Notes under the pieces: model-generated | Database searches by the model: none | The model's input: only the letters and a program-made list of their open reading frames with translations | What the model was told of the DNA's origin: nothing | Translations under genes and position numbers: made by a program | Shown here: one piece after another, positions 1 through 8,969 of the stretch | Position numbering within the stretch: position 1 is the first letter of the stretch | Layout of the letters: every line of letters starts with the position of its first letter | From: Paenibacillus sp. HWE-109 | Lineage (GTDB): Bacteria; Bacillota; Bacilli; Paenibacillales; NBRC-103111 | NCBI RefSeq assembly: GCF_022163125.1 | Contig: NZ_CP091881.1 | Location: 5,890,001 to 5,954,000, forward strand | Direction of reading: 5' to 3' | Length of the DNA stretch: 64,000 bases

Positions 1-1061
1 AGCTGCAGTTCTTCCGGTCCAAGTTCGAATACATCGTTAAATGTCTTGCGGAACGAATTATAGTCTTCTTCGGGCAAGCCGGCAATCAAATCAAGATGCT
101 GATCGATTTTCAAACTGTTCTTCACTTTGGACACCGTGCGGCTCAGCTTGAAGAAGTTTTGTCTGCGCTGCACCAAATCATTGGTCGTATCATTCGTAGA
201 TTGCACGCCGATTTCGAAGCGGAAAGTTCCCGGGGGCGCATTTTCCGCCAAATAATCGAGCACTTCCGGACGCATAATGTCCGCCGTGATCTCGAACTGG
301 AACACCGTGCCGCGGTGGTTGGCAATGAGGAATTCGAAGATTTCCATCGCATAATCCCGCTTGATATTGAAGGTGCGGTCAACGAACTTAATCAGCTTCG
401 CCCCTGAATCGATCAAGTACAGCAGATCCGACTTCGTTCGTTCCATGTCAAAATAGCGCACGCCCACCTCAATGCTCGAGAGGCAGAATTGACAGGAGAA
501 TGGACAGCCGCGGCTCGTTTCAAAATAAACGACCCGATTCGCCAAGCTTGGCACATCTTCCGCAAAACGATGCGGGGATGGGATGTCATCAAGCTTAAGC
601 TTAGGCCTGCCCGGCATCAGAATAACTTCCTCGCCTTTGCGGTAAGCGAGCCCGTACACGAAATGATATTTGCGCGTTGTCGAAATTTCCGTGAGCAGCT
701 GGTGGAAGGTCTCTTCCCCTTCGCCCATGACGATGAAATCGACCTCTGGGATGCGGTTCATCCAGTACTCCGTATCGTAGGACACTTCGGGACCGCCCAG
801 CATGATCAGAATATCCGGTCGAATCTTTTTAATCATTTTGATAATCGTAATCGTCTCTTCAATGTTCCAAATATAGCATGAAAAACCCAGCACATCCGGG
901 GCTTTTTGATAAATATCCGACACCACATTCATAACGGGATCTTTAATCGTATACTCCGAAATTTCCACGTCAAAATCCTTCTCGCAAAACGCCTTTAAAT
1001 AGCGCAGTGCCAAAGAGGTATGAATGAATTTCGCATTTAAGGTAGATACAAGTACTTTCAT
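1..1061 (-). CDS. B12-binding radical SAM protein (DUF4080-type), 3' end cut by window edge
   Basis: About 353 residues are visible from the ATG at 1059-1061; the C-terminus runs off the left edge. Residues 1-140 look like a cobalamin-binding Rossmann domain (starts MKVLVSTLNAKFIHTS, with GGPEVSYD near residue 96 and MGEGEETF near 116). A radical SAM core follows, with the 4Fe-4S motif CPFSCQFC at C186, C190 and C193 and the later strand FEIGVQS typical of the fold. Family knowledge: such proteins use a 4Fe-4S cluster and S-adenosylmethionine, often with B12, to modify RNA, lipids or small molecules; the substrate cannot be told from the sequence. It is upstream of no visible operon partner. 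Family call confident, function unknown. Confidence 0.88.
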   Translation of the reverse strand, partial: MKVLVSTLNAKFIHTSLALRYLKAFCEKDFDVEISEYTIKDPVMNVVSDIYQKAPDVLGFSCYIWNIEETITIIKMIKKIRPDILIMLGGPEVSYDTEYWMNRIPEVDFIVMGEGEETFHQLLTEISTTRKYHFVYGLAYRKGEEVILMPGRPKLKLDDIPSPHRFAEDVPSLANRVVYFETSRGCPFSCQFCLSSIEVGVRYFDMERTKSDLLYLIDSGAKLIKFVDRTFNIKRDYAMEIFEFLIANHRGTVFQFEITADIMRPEVLDYLAENAPPGTFRFEIGVQSTNDTTNDLVQRRQNFFKLSRTVSKVKNSLKIDQHLDLIAGLPEEDYNSFRKTFNDVFELGPEELQ

Positions 1062-1151
1062 TCGCCAAAAACCTCGTTCTGTTCTCGTTTTTCGTTCTTT
1101 CTCAATTCTACACGAAAACCGAGGAAATACAAAGACAAGCCTCCAAGCCTG

Positions 1152-1379
1152 CTAAAGAATCATATCGTCATCCAAAAGCGGGTTTTCATACGGAAACTGT
1201 AAATAGGAAGCTTCCTGGATGGCATTTTTCCAGCGTTCAGCGTGACTGTAGAGTTGATCTTCGACTTCCTTGATTCTTTGCTGAAGCTCACCTGTGTGCT
1301 CGCCATCCGAGCCGCGCTGCAGCTCCTGCTGCAAGGTCGTCCGTTCCTCAAACCATTGTGTCAATTGATATAAGAGCAT
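1152..1379 (-). CDS. small hypothetical protein
   Basis: About 75 residues, charged and probably helical, with an acidic C-terminus (ENPLLDDDMIL). I do not recognise the family. I place the start at the ATG at 1377-1379 because GGTGG lies seven bases upstream; an in-frame ATG at 1392-1394 has no Shine-Dalgarno sequence. It lies between the radical SAM gene and the sugar ABC operon, on the same strand as both. The middle (ELQQRIKEVEDQL) could form a short coiled coil. Codon use is ordinary, so it is probably a real gene. Confidence 0.6.
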   Translation of the reverse strand: MLLYQLTQWFEERTTLQQELQRGSDGEHTGELQQRIKEVEDQLYSHAERWKNAIQEASYLQFPYENPLLDDDMIL

Positions 1380-1449
1380 TGGGATTACCACCATTTCTCA
1401 GAGCATAAGGTTGTAGCTGCTAGTCTTGCCCGGCGGTGCCCATTACATA

Positions 1450-1485
1450 CCAAAAAGCCTTGACGGATCAAGTATCCATCAAGGC
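1450..1485 (-). terminator. intrinsic terminator of the sugar ABC operon
   Basis: On the minus strand the arm GCCTTGA is matched by TCAAGGC across an about 15-base loop and followed by TTTTTGG. It sits directly after the last permease gene. Confidence 0.75.
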
Positions 1486-1493
1486 GCGTAATG

Positions 1494-2336
1494 CTATTTC
1501 AAACCTGTTGTTGCAATGCCATCGATAAATTTCTTCTGAGCCGCGAAAAACACAAGCAGCAGCGGAACCGTCGACATGACCGAAGCGGCCATCAGCAAAT
1601 GCCAAGAAGTACCTGCGGTATCGGTGAACAGCTTCATCGCGATCGGCAGCGTGAATTGCTTGGAGGAGCTGATATAAATTAACGGGTCCAGAAAATCCTC
1701 CCAGCTGTTCAAGAACGTGAAGATCGCTAAGGTCGCAAAGGCTGGAGTCGCCATCGGCGCCATAATTCGCCAGAAGGTTTGCCACGGCGTACAGCCATCA
1801 ATTTCGGCCGCCTCATCCAGATCCTTCGGAATGGTAATGTAGAATTGGCGCAGCAGGAAAACTCCGAAGATACCGCCCGCCCCCAGAATCGGTGGAATGA
1901 TTAAGGGGAAATGATTGTTCACCAAGCCCAGCTTGGAGAACCAGATAAAGTTCGGAATGATCGTCACTTCATTTGGAATCATCATACCGCTCAGGAGAAT
2001 CAAGAAGAGCGTATTTTTGAACGGAAACGTAATCTTGGCAAAAGCAAACCCGGCCAGCGCTCCGACAATACACGTTCCTGCGGTGACTAGCACTGCAATG
2101 TAGAGACTATTCCAGTAATGCAGCAGGAACTGCGGCTGATCCTTGAACACATCCGCATAGTTGGACCATACGATCGGGCTCGGGAACCACTGCGGCGGAA
2201 AATCGAATATTTTGGATTGATCCTTGAGCGATGTGGTGATCATCCAGAGGAACGGAGCCAGAATCACGAGCGATACGACAATCAGCAGTAGATAGCGAAT
2301 CCCATTGCCTAGGAAGTGCAGAGATCTATTCTTCAT
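1494..2336 (-). CDS. carbohydrate ABC transporter permease (MalG/AraQ-type, CUT1)
   Basis: 280 residues, the usual length for the second CUT1 permease. It has an N-terminal membrane anchor, several hydrophobic segments, and the inner-membrane EAA loop near residues 172-195 (EAAEIDGCTPWQTFWRIMAP) that docks to the ATPase. It forms the translocation channel with the permease just upstream, whose stop codon overlaps this start by 11 bases. No ATPase gene is present, so a shared MsmX-type ATPase elsewhere is likely, as is common in Bacilli. Substrate unknown; the context suggests an oligosaccharide. Confidence 0.93.
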   Translation of the reverse strand: MKNRSLHFLGNGIRYLLLIVVSLVILAPFLWMITTSLKDQSKIFDFPPQWFPSPIVWSNYADVFKDQPQFLLHYWNSLYIAVLVTAGTCIVGALAGFAFAKITFPFKNTLFLILLSGMMIPNEVTIIPNFIWFSKLGLVNNHFPLIIPPILGAGGIFGVFLLRQFYITIPKDLDEAAEIDGCTPWQTFWRIMAPMATPAFATLAIFTFLNSWEDFLDPLIYISSSKQFTLPIAMKLFTDTAGTSWHLLMAASVMSTVPLLLVFFAAQKKFIDGIATTGLK

Positions 2337-3279
2337 GATGCACCCACCTTTTACGGAAATACCATTGCACGATGGTAAGCGCCAAAACTAGGAAGAACAA
2401 GATGAAAGCAACCGCAGATGCATAGCCTAAATCAAAGGTTTTGAACGCCAGTTTGTAGATGTAGTAAACTAACACATTGGTGCTCGTGCCTGGACCGCCA
2501 TCGGTCATGACCACGATTTGCGAGAAGACTTTCAGCGAGCCTATCAGCGTAATAATGAGCGTTAGGAACAACGAAGGTGAAATCATCGGCAATGTGATTT
2601 TCGTGAATTGCTTCCACTTCGAGGCACCGTCAATCGTTGCCGCTTCATAATACATTTTGGGCACATCCTGCAAGGCTGCCAGAAAGATGACCATGTTCAT
2701 CCCGACTTTCTTCAGTACGCTGACCAGAATAACAACCGGCATCACAAGATGCGTATTGTACATCCAAGCAGGTCCTGTTACACCGAAAAAGCCCAGTATT
2801 TGATTGACTAATCCGGCATCTGTCGCAAATACATACTTCCATACGATCGCCCAAACGATGATGGATGTCACGACAGGCGTAAAAATCGCCGTACGGAAAA
2901 TCCCCATGCCGGGCAGCTTCGCGGACAACAAGATAGCCAGAGCTAAGGACAACCCCAAATTCAGGGGGATTAATCCCGCTGAGAAATACAACGTATTCTT
3001 GATCGATGTCCAGAAAAGATCATCCTTGGTTAGCACTTGCGCGTAATTATCTGCACCAACAAACGTCGACGGATGCAGCAGCGAATAGTCTGTCAAGCTT
3101 AAAACAAAAGCTGCCAGAATCGGTCCCGCCATAAAGATGAGGAATCCGAGCATCATAGGGGAGATAAACAAATAGCCATATAAAGCATTTCTGCGTTTTA
3201 GCCGACTTTGGTTGGAACTCTTTGTCTTCAATATCTCAGTAGGTTTCGCCTCAAGGGCGGAAGCAGGATAAGTGCTCAA
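2326..3279 (-). CDS. carbohydrate ABC transporter permease (MalF/AraP-type, CUT1)
   Basis: About 317 residues with six predicted membrane segments and an EAA loop (EAATIDGASKWKQFTKITLP) about 80 residues from the C-terminus. A Lys/Arg-rich N-terminus (NQSRLKRRNALYGYLF) precedes the first segment. I use the TTG at 3277-3279, which has GGAG six bases upstream; the in-frame GTG at 3289-3291 overlaps its own possible ribosome site. It is the first permease of the operon, following the binding-protein gene by about 100 bases and overlapping the next permease. Confidence 0.92.
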   Translation of the reverse strand: MSTYPASALEAKPTEILKTKSSNQSRLKRRNALYGYLFISPMMLGFLIFMAGPILAAFVLSLTDYSLLHPSTFVGADNYAQVLTKDDLFWTSIKNTLYFSAGLIPLNLGLSLALAILLSAKLPGMGIFRTAIFTPVVTSIIVWAIVWKYVFATDAGLVNQILGFFGVTGPAWMYNTHLVMPVVILVSVLKKVGMNMVIFLAALQDVPKMYYEAATIDGASKWKQFTKITLPMISPSLFLTLIITLIGSLKVFSQIVVMTDGGPGTSTNVLVYYIYKLAFKTFDLGYASAVAFILFFLVLALTIVQWYFRKRWVHHEE

Positions 3280-3381
3280 GATGTTCTCCACTCCTTAGCG
3301 TATTTCACCAATCATAGGCTTCATGTTGCTTGCTGGCGATTGCCAAGCCAGGTGGCCTGGCAACTGCCGCAAACTTTAAAT

Positions 3382-4707
3382 TTACTGTGCTAAAATAGGC
3401 GAAACATCTTGTTCCATTTTCTTCAAAATATCTGGAATCGTGCCTGCTTGCGTGTAAATTGCATCGAAATGAAGCTTCATTTTGTCATCGATTTTCTGGA
3501 AGTTTTGGAAACCTTGACGTACGCGGCCTTGCGCCATTTGATCAAGTACAGCTGTTTTCATGCTCTCAGGCGACGGACCTTGCTTAAGGAATCCATCGGA
3601 TTCCAGTACGGACTTCCGGCCTGGCACGAAGTATTGCGAAGTGACCGTCATATTCTCTTTGCTGCTGAGGAATTTCAGGAATTCAACAGCCTCAGCCGCG
3701 TTAGGACTGCCTTTGGTTACCATATAAGCGGCGTACCCCAGCGTAGTACCTTGCCCGCCTGAACCTTTTGGCATTGGCGCAATATCCCACACAAAATCTT
3801 TGATTGCTTTGGCTTTGCCCATATAGCTGAGCAGATCCTGCTGCATGCCGATTTTGCCGGATTCAAACGTTGTTTGATCTCCTGGTTTCGGATGAATCTT
3901 CGTTTTGAACATGGCATCGCTGAAGAATTGCAGCGCTTTCTGGCCTTCTGGAGAATTGAGCGTGAACTTCTTGCCGTCTTTGCTGAAGAAGTCCGCGCCA
4001 TTCGCCCATACCAATGTTTGAAGCGATTCAATCCAGCTTGCGCCCCAGCCTGCAGGACGGATCAAGTTGAAACCGTATACACCTTTGTCCGGCTGAGCAA
4101 TAGCTTGCGCCGCTTTGGCCATTTCTTCATATGTCCAATTGCCTTCCTTGTACAGCTCTGTCGGCGTTTTCAGCCCTTTTTCCTTAAACAGGTTCTTGTT
4201 GTAGTAAATCATGTTAGGCGGTGTTGAGAACGGAACGCCATAGAGCTTGTCATTTTTCGTTACAAGATCCAGCGTGGATGGAATAACATCCTTGAAGTCA
4301 TAGGCAGCATCTGTTTTGATTGCCGAAATGTCCTCAATTTGATCCGCCGTCAAAAATTGCGGGATTGCTCGCTCCAGCATCCACATGATATCCGGCGCCG
4401 TTTTGGAAGCCATCATCACCGAGATTTTTTGCTGATAATCAGCAGCCGGAATCGTCATAATCTCAACGCTGACATTCGGTTTAATCTTTTTATAATTGGC
4501 GATCAAGTCCTCATACATTTTCTTATGGGCGTCGCTTCCCCAGATCGAGAACGTCAATTTCACATCTTTGGCAGGCGCCTTGGAAGCGGCAGCGGCATTC
4601 GAGTTTGCCGGGGTCGTTGTTCCTGCGGGCGTATTCTGGGAACCACATCCTGCGAGTAAACTGCTGACTACAACCACAGATGCCGCAACGGTCAATGCTT
4701 TTTTCAT
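3382..4707 (-). CDS. extracellular sugar-binding lipoprotein of an ABC importer
   Basis: 441 residues. A lipoprotein signal peptide ends in the lipobox LLAGC (Cys near residue 21), followed by a Thr/Ala/Asn-rich linker and a family 1 solute-binding domain starting VKLTFSIWGSDAHKK. It would be anchored outside the membrane and deliver sugar to the two permeases downstream. The start has GAGGGG at a good distance. The gene directly follows a YesM/YesN-type two-component system on the same strand, the usual arrangement for importers of plant-polysaccharide breakdown products. Exact ligand not inferable. Confidence 0.93.
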   Translation of the reverse strand: MKKALTVAASVVVVSSLLAGCGSQNTPAGTTTPANSNAAAASKAPAKDVKLTFSIWGSDAHKKMYEDLIANYKKIKPNVSVEIMTIPAADYQQKISVMMASKTAPDIMWMLERAIPQFLTADQIEDISAIKTDAAYDFKDVIPSTLDLVTKNDKLYGVPFSTPPNMIYYNKNLFKEKGLKTPTELYKEGNWTYEEMAKAAQAIAQPDKGVYGFNLIRPAGWGASWIESLQTLVWANGADFFSKDGKKFTLNSPEGQKALQFFSDAMFKTKIHPKPGDQTTFESGKIGMQQDLLSYMGKAKAIKDFVWDIAPMPKGSGGQGTTLGYAAYMVTKGSPNAAEAVEFLKFLSSKENMTVTSQYFVPGRKSVLESDGFLKQGPSPESMKTAVLDQMAQGRVRQGFQNFQKIDDKMKLHFDAIYTQAGTIPDILKKMEQDVSPILAQ

Positions 4708-4734
4708 GTTTATATTTCCCCTCTTTTCGTAGAT

Positions 4735-4785
4735 TTGAAGCGTTTACAATTCTGATTATAAAGAAAATATCGCCCCCCCATAAGG
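4735..4785 (-). promoter_or_regulatory. putative promoter with cre-like site for the sugar-binding protein gene
   Basis: On the minus strand a TATAAT box lies at 4755-4760, with no good -35 hexamer, which fits activation by the AraC-type regulator. Just downstream, 4735-4749 reads TTGTAAACGCTTCAA, one base short of the catabolite-responsive (CcpA) consensus. Its position after the -10 box would suit roadblock repression by glucose. Inference from motif only. Confidence 0.45.
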
Positions 4786-4837
4786 ACACGATATCCATAA
4801 AAGGTTCGAAATCGGAAGGTGTTTAGGATTCCCTCAT

Positions 4838-5578
4838 TTACTGATCTCGATACTCTGTTGGCGTACATCCGGTTTGCTGTTTGAAGATGGAAGCAAAGTA
4901 CTTATGATTGGCAAAGCCGCACATCAGGGAAATGTCGGCAATTTTGAGCGTGGTTGTTTGCAGCAAACGTCTCGCCTTCTCCATCCGTTTCTCCGTGACA
5001 TAATCGGACAGGTTCTGTCCGGTTTCCCGCTTGAAGATGTCCGATAAATACTTAGGATGCAAATAAACTCGATCCGCCAGAAACTGCAGGGAGATGTCTT
5101 GATCCAGCGATTGGTGCACGATTTCCTTCACTTGTCGTATCAAAAGACGGCCTTTCTCCGCGCGTTCCCCCTCTTCCTTATTCACCTCAAGATTCTGGGT
5201 CACGAGGCCGCATTCTTCCTTGACACGATTCAATAAGTTTGCCAGCTCCACACGGTCCACCGGCTTCAATAAATAATCCAAGGCTCCATAGCGGATAGCC
5301 TCCTTGGCATAGACGAACTCATCATGCCCGCTGATCACAATAATTGACATCCCCGGATAGAGCGGCTTCACCCGCTTCATGAGATCAATCCCGTTCATCT
5401 CGTTCATGCGAATGTCGGTAATTAATAAATCGACCTTATCCTGCGTCTTTAGCCATTCCAAAGCTTCTTTCCCGTTGCTGGCTTCTCTAATCAAACATCC
5501 GGAAGGGATGACGTCTTCAATGATCGCCCGCAAGCCCTGTCTGATTTTCACTTCATCTTCTACGATCAAGATTCTCAT
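4838..5578 (-). CDS. YesN-type response regulator (receiver + AraC HTH)
   Basis: 246 residues. The receiver domain has the acidic pocket (VEDE), phosphoacceptor D55 in LLITDIRM and the conserved Lys in LLKPVD. A short linker leads to a C-terminal AraC-type double helix-turn-helix (residues 150-246; ISLMCGFANHKYFASIFKQQTG). At 246 residues it is much shorter than many YesN proteins of 400-500. It starts immediately after the kinase stop codon, so the two are translationally coupled. It probably activates the importer genes downstream when phosphorylated. Confidence 0.93.
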   Translation of the reverse strand: MRILIVEDEVKIRQGLRAIIEDVIPSGCLIREASNGKEALEWLKTQDKVDLLITDIRMNEMNGIDLMKRVKPLYPGMSIIVISGHDEFVYAKEAIRYGALDYLLKPVDRVELANLLNRVKEECGLVTQNLEVNKEEGERAEKGRLLIRQVKEIVHQSLDQDISLQFLADRVYLHPKYLSDIFKRETGQNLSDYVTEKRMEKARRLLQTTTLKIADISLMCGFANHKYFASIFKQQTGCTPTEYRDQ

Positions 5579-7348
5579 CTACGCATCCTCCCATTGAAAA
5601 GGTATACAAATACAAAATGTCGTGCCCTCCGGCCCTGACTGCTCGATCGTCAAACCGTAGGCATCCCCGTATAAAATCTTCAGCCTCTGCTGTATATTGC
5701 GCAAAGCGAATCCCTTGGATCTGCTGCCATTTTCCCGGCTAGGCGCTGTCTGCATACCGCTGGATTCGTTCATGCGGTCTTCGACCATCTGCCGCTGCGC
5801 CTGATTCATCCCTGTGCCATTGTCTGTAATATAGATGTACAAGTCCCCTTCGGATTCCTTCGTCGCAATCAGGATACGCAGAGGCTCACACCCCAGACCG
5901 TGCTCGATGGCATTCTCGACAAGGGGCTGCAAGAGAAGCTTGGGCACAAGCGCCATTTCTTGGGAGAAATCCACATGGATTTCATGCTCCAGCATCTTTT
6001 CCAAACGAAACGATTGAATGTCCAGGTAGCTTTCGACAAATGCCAATTCCTCCTGCAAAAAAACCAGCCGCATCTGTTTATTAACCGTGTAGCGCAGCAT
6101 TTTGGCTAAACTGGTTATCACTTGGGATAACTCGTCCTTGTGGTCCTTCTGAGCCACCATACGGATCGATTCTAATGTGTTGTACAGAAAATGAGGATTG
6201 ATCTGGCTCTGCAAAGCACTTAGCTCAGACTCCTTCTCACGCAGCCGCAATTCATACATATCTTTGATCATGTGTTCAAGCTGCGACACCATGATATTGA
6301 ACCCTTCGGTCAATAGTCCAATTTCATCGTTCGGCCCACCGCTATCTGCTCGTTCATGAAAATCGCCGTTCTGCACACGGCGCATCTTCTTCTGGAGATG
6401 CAGAATTGGCTTCACCATGCGGTTCGATGTCATAATCGCGGCAAAATAAGCAGCAACGATAGCCCCCACGGATATCCATATGGTAAAACTGATCAACTGC
6501 CTCGCTTCCGTCTGCACATCGCTTTTGGGGATCATGCTGACTACACGCAGCCCTCCGTATTTGGTCGTTTGCTCCGAAATCATGAATTTGCTGGAATCCG
6601 CAGCGACTTCTTGCTGCTCATGCTCGCCGGGTTCCTCTATAAACGGGTACATTTGCTGCGAACTGTCATTAAAGACATACAACTTGCTGCTCTTGGTGAC
6701 TTTCACCGTTGAGAGAATTTGTTCGAACTCTTTACTTGTCAAATCTACTTTTACGTAGCCCAAATCTTCCGTTGTAATGGGGTCCTTAATTAATCGTGTG
6801 AGCGACATCACTTTGGGCGATTCGGTTTTGTAATAGCTTTCATTTTGCGGCGGAATAATGGTTAAGCCCCCATCATTGGCCTTCGCCCTGATCATCCACA
6901 AATTTTGACTGGCGTTCCAACTCTGGTTAACCGTCTCCTGCAAATTACTGAATAAGCTGCCGTCCAGTGCGAAAACAAAGATCCCTTCGATTTCGGAGTG
7001 GTCCATCACCGCTGAGGCCATCAACTGATTCATTTTGCCGATTTCATCTACTTTCAAATAGTTGTCCTTGCGAAAAGGACCTTTGTGAGAATGCAGGATC
7101 TGCAGCACCAGATCATCAAAATAGAGCGATGTTGTCGTTCGTTCCATCTCTTTCACAAACCGGTCTAGCGAGATCGAAACCTGCTCTGTCACCTGGGCCG
7201 AGTAAGCCTCTGCATCCCGCTCCATATTCGCTTTATATTTCTGATAGGTGATAAAACCACTGATTAGAAAGGGAATCGTTATCATCAGACAAAATAAAAC
7301 TAAAAATTTCGTTCGCAGTGAGATAAAAAGGGAGCGATAAGCTCTCAT
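5579..7348 (-). CDS. YesM-type sensor histidine kinase
   Basis: About 589 residues from the ATG at 7346-7348, chosen because GGAGG lies seven bases upstream; a longer in-frame start at 7405 lacks one. Order: N-terminal membrane segment, large extracellular dCache-like sensor (about residues 40-280), second membrane segment near 285, HAMP domain, then a His_kinase domain with the phosphoacceptor in INPHFLYNTLESIRM and a GHKL ATPase domain (LVENAIEHGLG, DNGTGM). Family role: it senses an extracellular sugar or sugar-loaded binding protein and phosphorylates the adjacent regulator. Confidence 0.93.
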   Translation of the reverse strand: MRAYRSLFISLRTKFLVLFCLMITIPFLISGFITYQKYKANMERDAEAYSAQVTEQVSISLDRFVKEMERTTTSLYFDDLVLQILHSHKGPFRKDNYLKVDEIGKMNQLMASAVMDHSEIEGIFVFALDGSLFSNLQETVNQSWNASQNLWMIRAKANDGGLTIIPPQNESYYKTESPKVMSLTRLIKDPITTEDLGYVKVDLTSKEFEQILSTVKVTKSSKLYVFNDSSQQMYPFIEEPGEHEQQEVAADSSKFMISEQTTKYGGLRVVSMIPKSDVQTEARQLISFTIWISVGAIVAAYFAAIMTSNRMVKPILHLQKKMRRVQNGDFHERADSGGPNDEIGLLTEGFNIMVSQLEHMIKDMYELRLREKESELSALQSQINPHFLYNTLESIRMVAQKDHKDELSQVITSLAKMLRYTVNKQMRLVFLQEELAFVESYLDIQSFRLEKMLEHEIHVDFSQEMALVPKLLLQPLVENAIEHGLGCEPLRILIATKESEGDLYIYITDNGTGMNQAQRQMVEDRMNESSGMQTAPSRENGSRSKGFALRNIQQRLKILYGDAYGLTIEQSGPEGTTFCICIPFQWEDA

Positions 7349-7429
7349 ACGCATTCCTCCAGCTTTCCCTGTAGCCAAACTTACACTCAGTCTAATCAGT
7401 AGCATGTTCGAAGTAAATGGTTAACTATG

Positions 7430-7465
7430 CAAAAAACCACATGTACTCTGAAGCGAGTACTGTGG
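7430..7465 (-). terminator. intrinsic terminator of the FAD oxidoreductase gene
   Basis: On the minus strand CCACA-GTACTC pairs with GAGTA-TGTGG and is followed by TTTTTT, just after the gene ending at 7487. Confidence 0.8.
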
Positions 7466-7486
7466 CTAAATGGGAGGATGCGCCGA

Positions 7487-8830
7487 CTAGCTTAAGAGTG
7501 CTCCATCCTCCACGAGGACAGCCTGCAGCTCAGCGATGTTAATCTGCCCCGGCTGAACGCCGTGCTTGATCGCAAGCCCTGCCGCTGAGCCTGCCGCTTG
7601 ACCGGTAGCCATGCAGCTTGGCGTAAGACGCGTAGTTGCGAGAGCCTCATGCGTCGTGGAAATGCAGCGTCCGGCCGTCAGCAAATTCTCAATCTTTTGC
7701 GGCAGCAGACAACGGTAGGGGATATCGTAAGCTCCGTCTCCCTTGACCCAAGCAGCGGTTACCCCTTTGCCTGACGGATCATGGATGTCAATCGGATAGC
7801 CGCTCCGCGCGATCACATCCTCGAAATGACGCCCCTCTACAACATCGCTCACCTGAAGGGCGTACCGTCCGTCAATACGACGTGTTTCACGGATTCCGAT
7901 TTGAGCGCCTACCGATGAGATCGAGGCTTTTTCAAAGCCAGGCAAGTTATTTCTCATAAACTCGGCGACCATCAAGACTTGCTTGCGTCCCAGCTCCTCT
8001 GCCTCTGTTAAGTCCTCCACGTTGGTTCCGTCCAATCCTTGAACACGCGTAGTATTGACCAGCACTTCGTCATCCTCCGGTCCTGTGAAGAAGAGCACTT
8101 GATCGCGATTGATTGGCAGATTGGCTTCCTTCCAGTGCTTGAAATAGCCGAGAACACCGGACAAAGGCAAATCAGCCAGCTCAGAGAAAGGCGTCTTCTT
8201 ATAAAATTCATCCGGATTATCGATCATATACTGCTTCACCGCAGGCAAATCAACCCCACGCATCCGGAATTTCATCGTCATCGGCTGCGTCAGTTTATCG
8301 CCATCACGCCCTTGCAGACAAGGCGCTCCCGATAAATAAGCAAGATCCGCGTCTCCTGTCGTATCGATAAATACCTTGCCCAACACATCAATTCGGCCCG
8401 ACTTCGACGTTAATTGAACCGACTGAATCCGGTTGTCAACCGTTTCAACTTGATCTACAAAGCTATGGAACAGCAGCTTAACGCCTGCCTCTTTGAGCAT
8501 ATCAACCGCGAGCACCTTATAGATCTCAGGGTGATAGGGAGTGATCGTATTGACGAATCCAACCGTGTCCCGAAGATGTCCAGGCGACGCATTCATCGCC
8601 ATCAGACGATCGATGATTTCCTGGGCCAATCCTTTAATTACTTGCTTGCCATCCGTTGTATGAAAGGTCATCCACGGATACACCAGGGCTGCGGTGGACA
8701 TCCCGCCAATAAAGCCGTATTTCTCGATCAATACCGTCTTAGCCCCGCTCCGGCCTGCCGCAATCGCTGCATTCACGCCCGCTGGTCCTCCGCCTACAAC
8801 GACGATATCTGCTTCTATAATTTTACTCAT
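7487..8830 (-). CDS. FAD-dependent oxidoreductase (FAD_oxidored family)
   Basis: About 447 residues from the ATG at 8828-8830, which has GGGAG nine bases upstream. The N-terminus carries the dinucleotide-binding motif VVVGGGPAGVNAAIAAGRSG and a second FAD-contacting region (FIDTTGDADLAYLSGAPC). The conserved RETRRIDGRY segment and C-terminal LTAGRCIS.. ATGQAAGSAAGLA complete the flavoprotein fold. This family is often found in polysaccharide-use clusters, but reactions are poorly defined. Here it sits between the sugar importer system and a divergent LacI-type regulator, so it may be controlled by that regulator and act on a sugar-derived substrate. Confidence 0.88.
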   Translation of the reverse strand: MSKIIEADIVVVGGGPAGVNAAIAAGRSGAKTVLIEKYGFIGGMSTAALVYPWMTFHTTDGKQVIKGLAQEIIDRLMAMNASPGHLRDTVGFVNTITPYHPEIYKVLAVDMLKEAGVKLLFHSFVDQVETVDNRIQSVQLTSKSGRIDVLGKVFIDTTGDADLAYLSGAPCLQGRDGDKLTQPMTMKFRMRGVDLPAVKQYMIDNPDEFYKKTPFSELADLPLSGVLGYFKHWKEANLPINRDQVLFFTGPEDDEVLVNTTRVQGLDGTNVEDLTEAEELGRKQVLMVAEFMRNNLPGFEKASISSVGAQIGIRETRRIDGRYALQVSDVVEGRHFEDVIARSGYPIDIHDPSGKGVTAAWVKGDGAYDIPYRCLLPQKIENLLTAGRCISTTHEALATTRLTPSCMATGQAAGSAAGLAIKHGVQPGQINIAELQAVLVEDGALLS

Positions 8831-8885
8831 ATGAATTCGCTCCCTCTGCTTAGTCGATAAGTTCACTCGTTTGCTTCCCTCAGTA

Positions 8886-8932
8886 TAGTTTAAAATTAAC
8901 CTTCATTTTAGTTTAACTTTAGTTTAAAATTA
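8886..8932. promoter_or_regulatory. repeated TTAGTTTAA motifs, putative operator of the divergent promoter
   Basis: The 13-mer TAGTTTAAAATTA occurs twice, at 8886-8898 and 8920-8932, with a third partial copy (TAGTTTAAC) at 8909. Copies start 23 and 11 bases apart, close to two helical turns and one. The segment lies in the 139-base gap between the divergent oxidoreductase and LacI-type genes. Binding by the LacI-type protein is inferred from position only. Confidence 0.4.
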
Positions 8933-8969
8933 GTGGACAATCATTCGCAAAAAAGGAGCTTCCCAGCTT

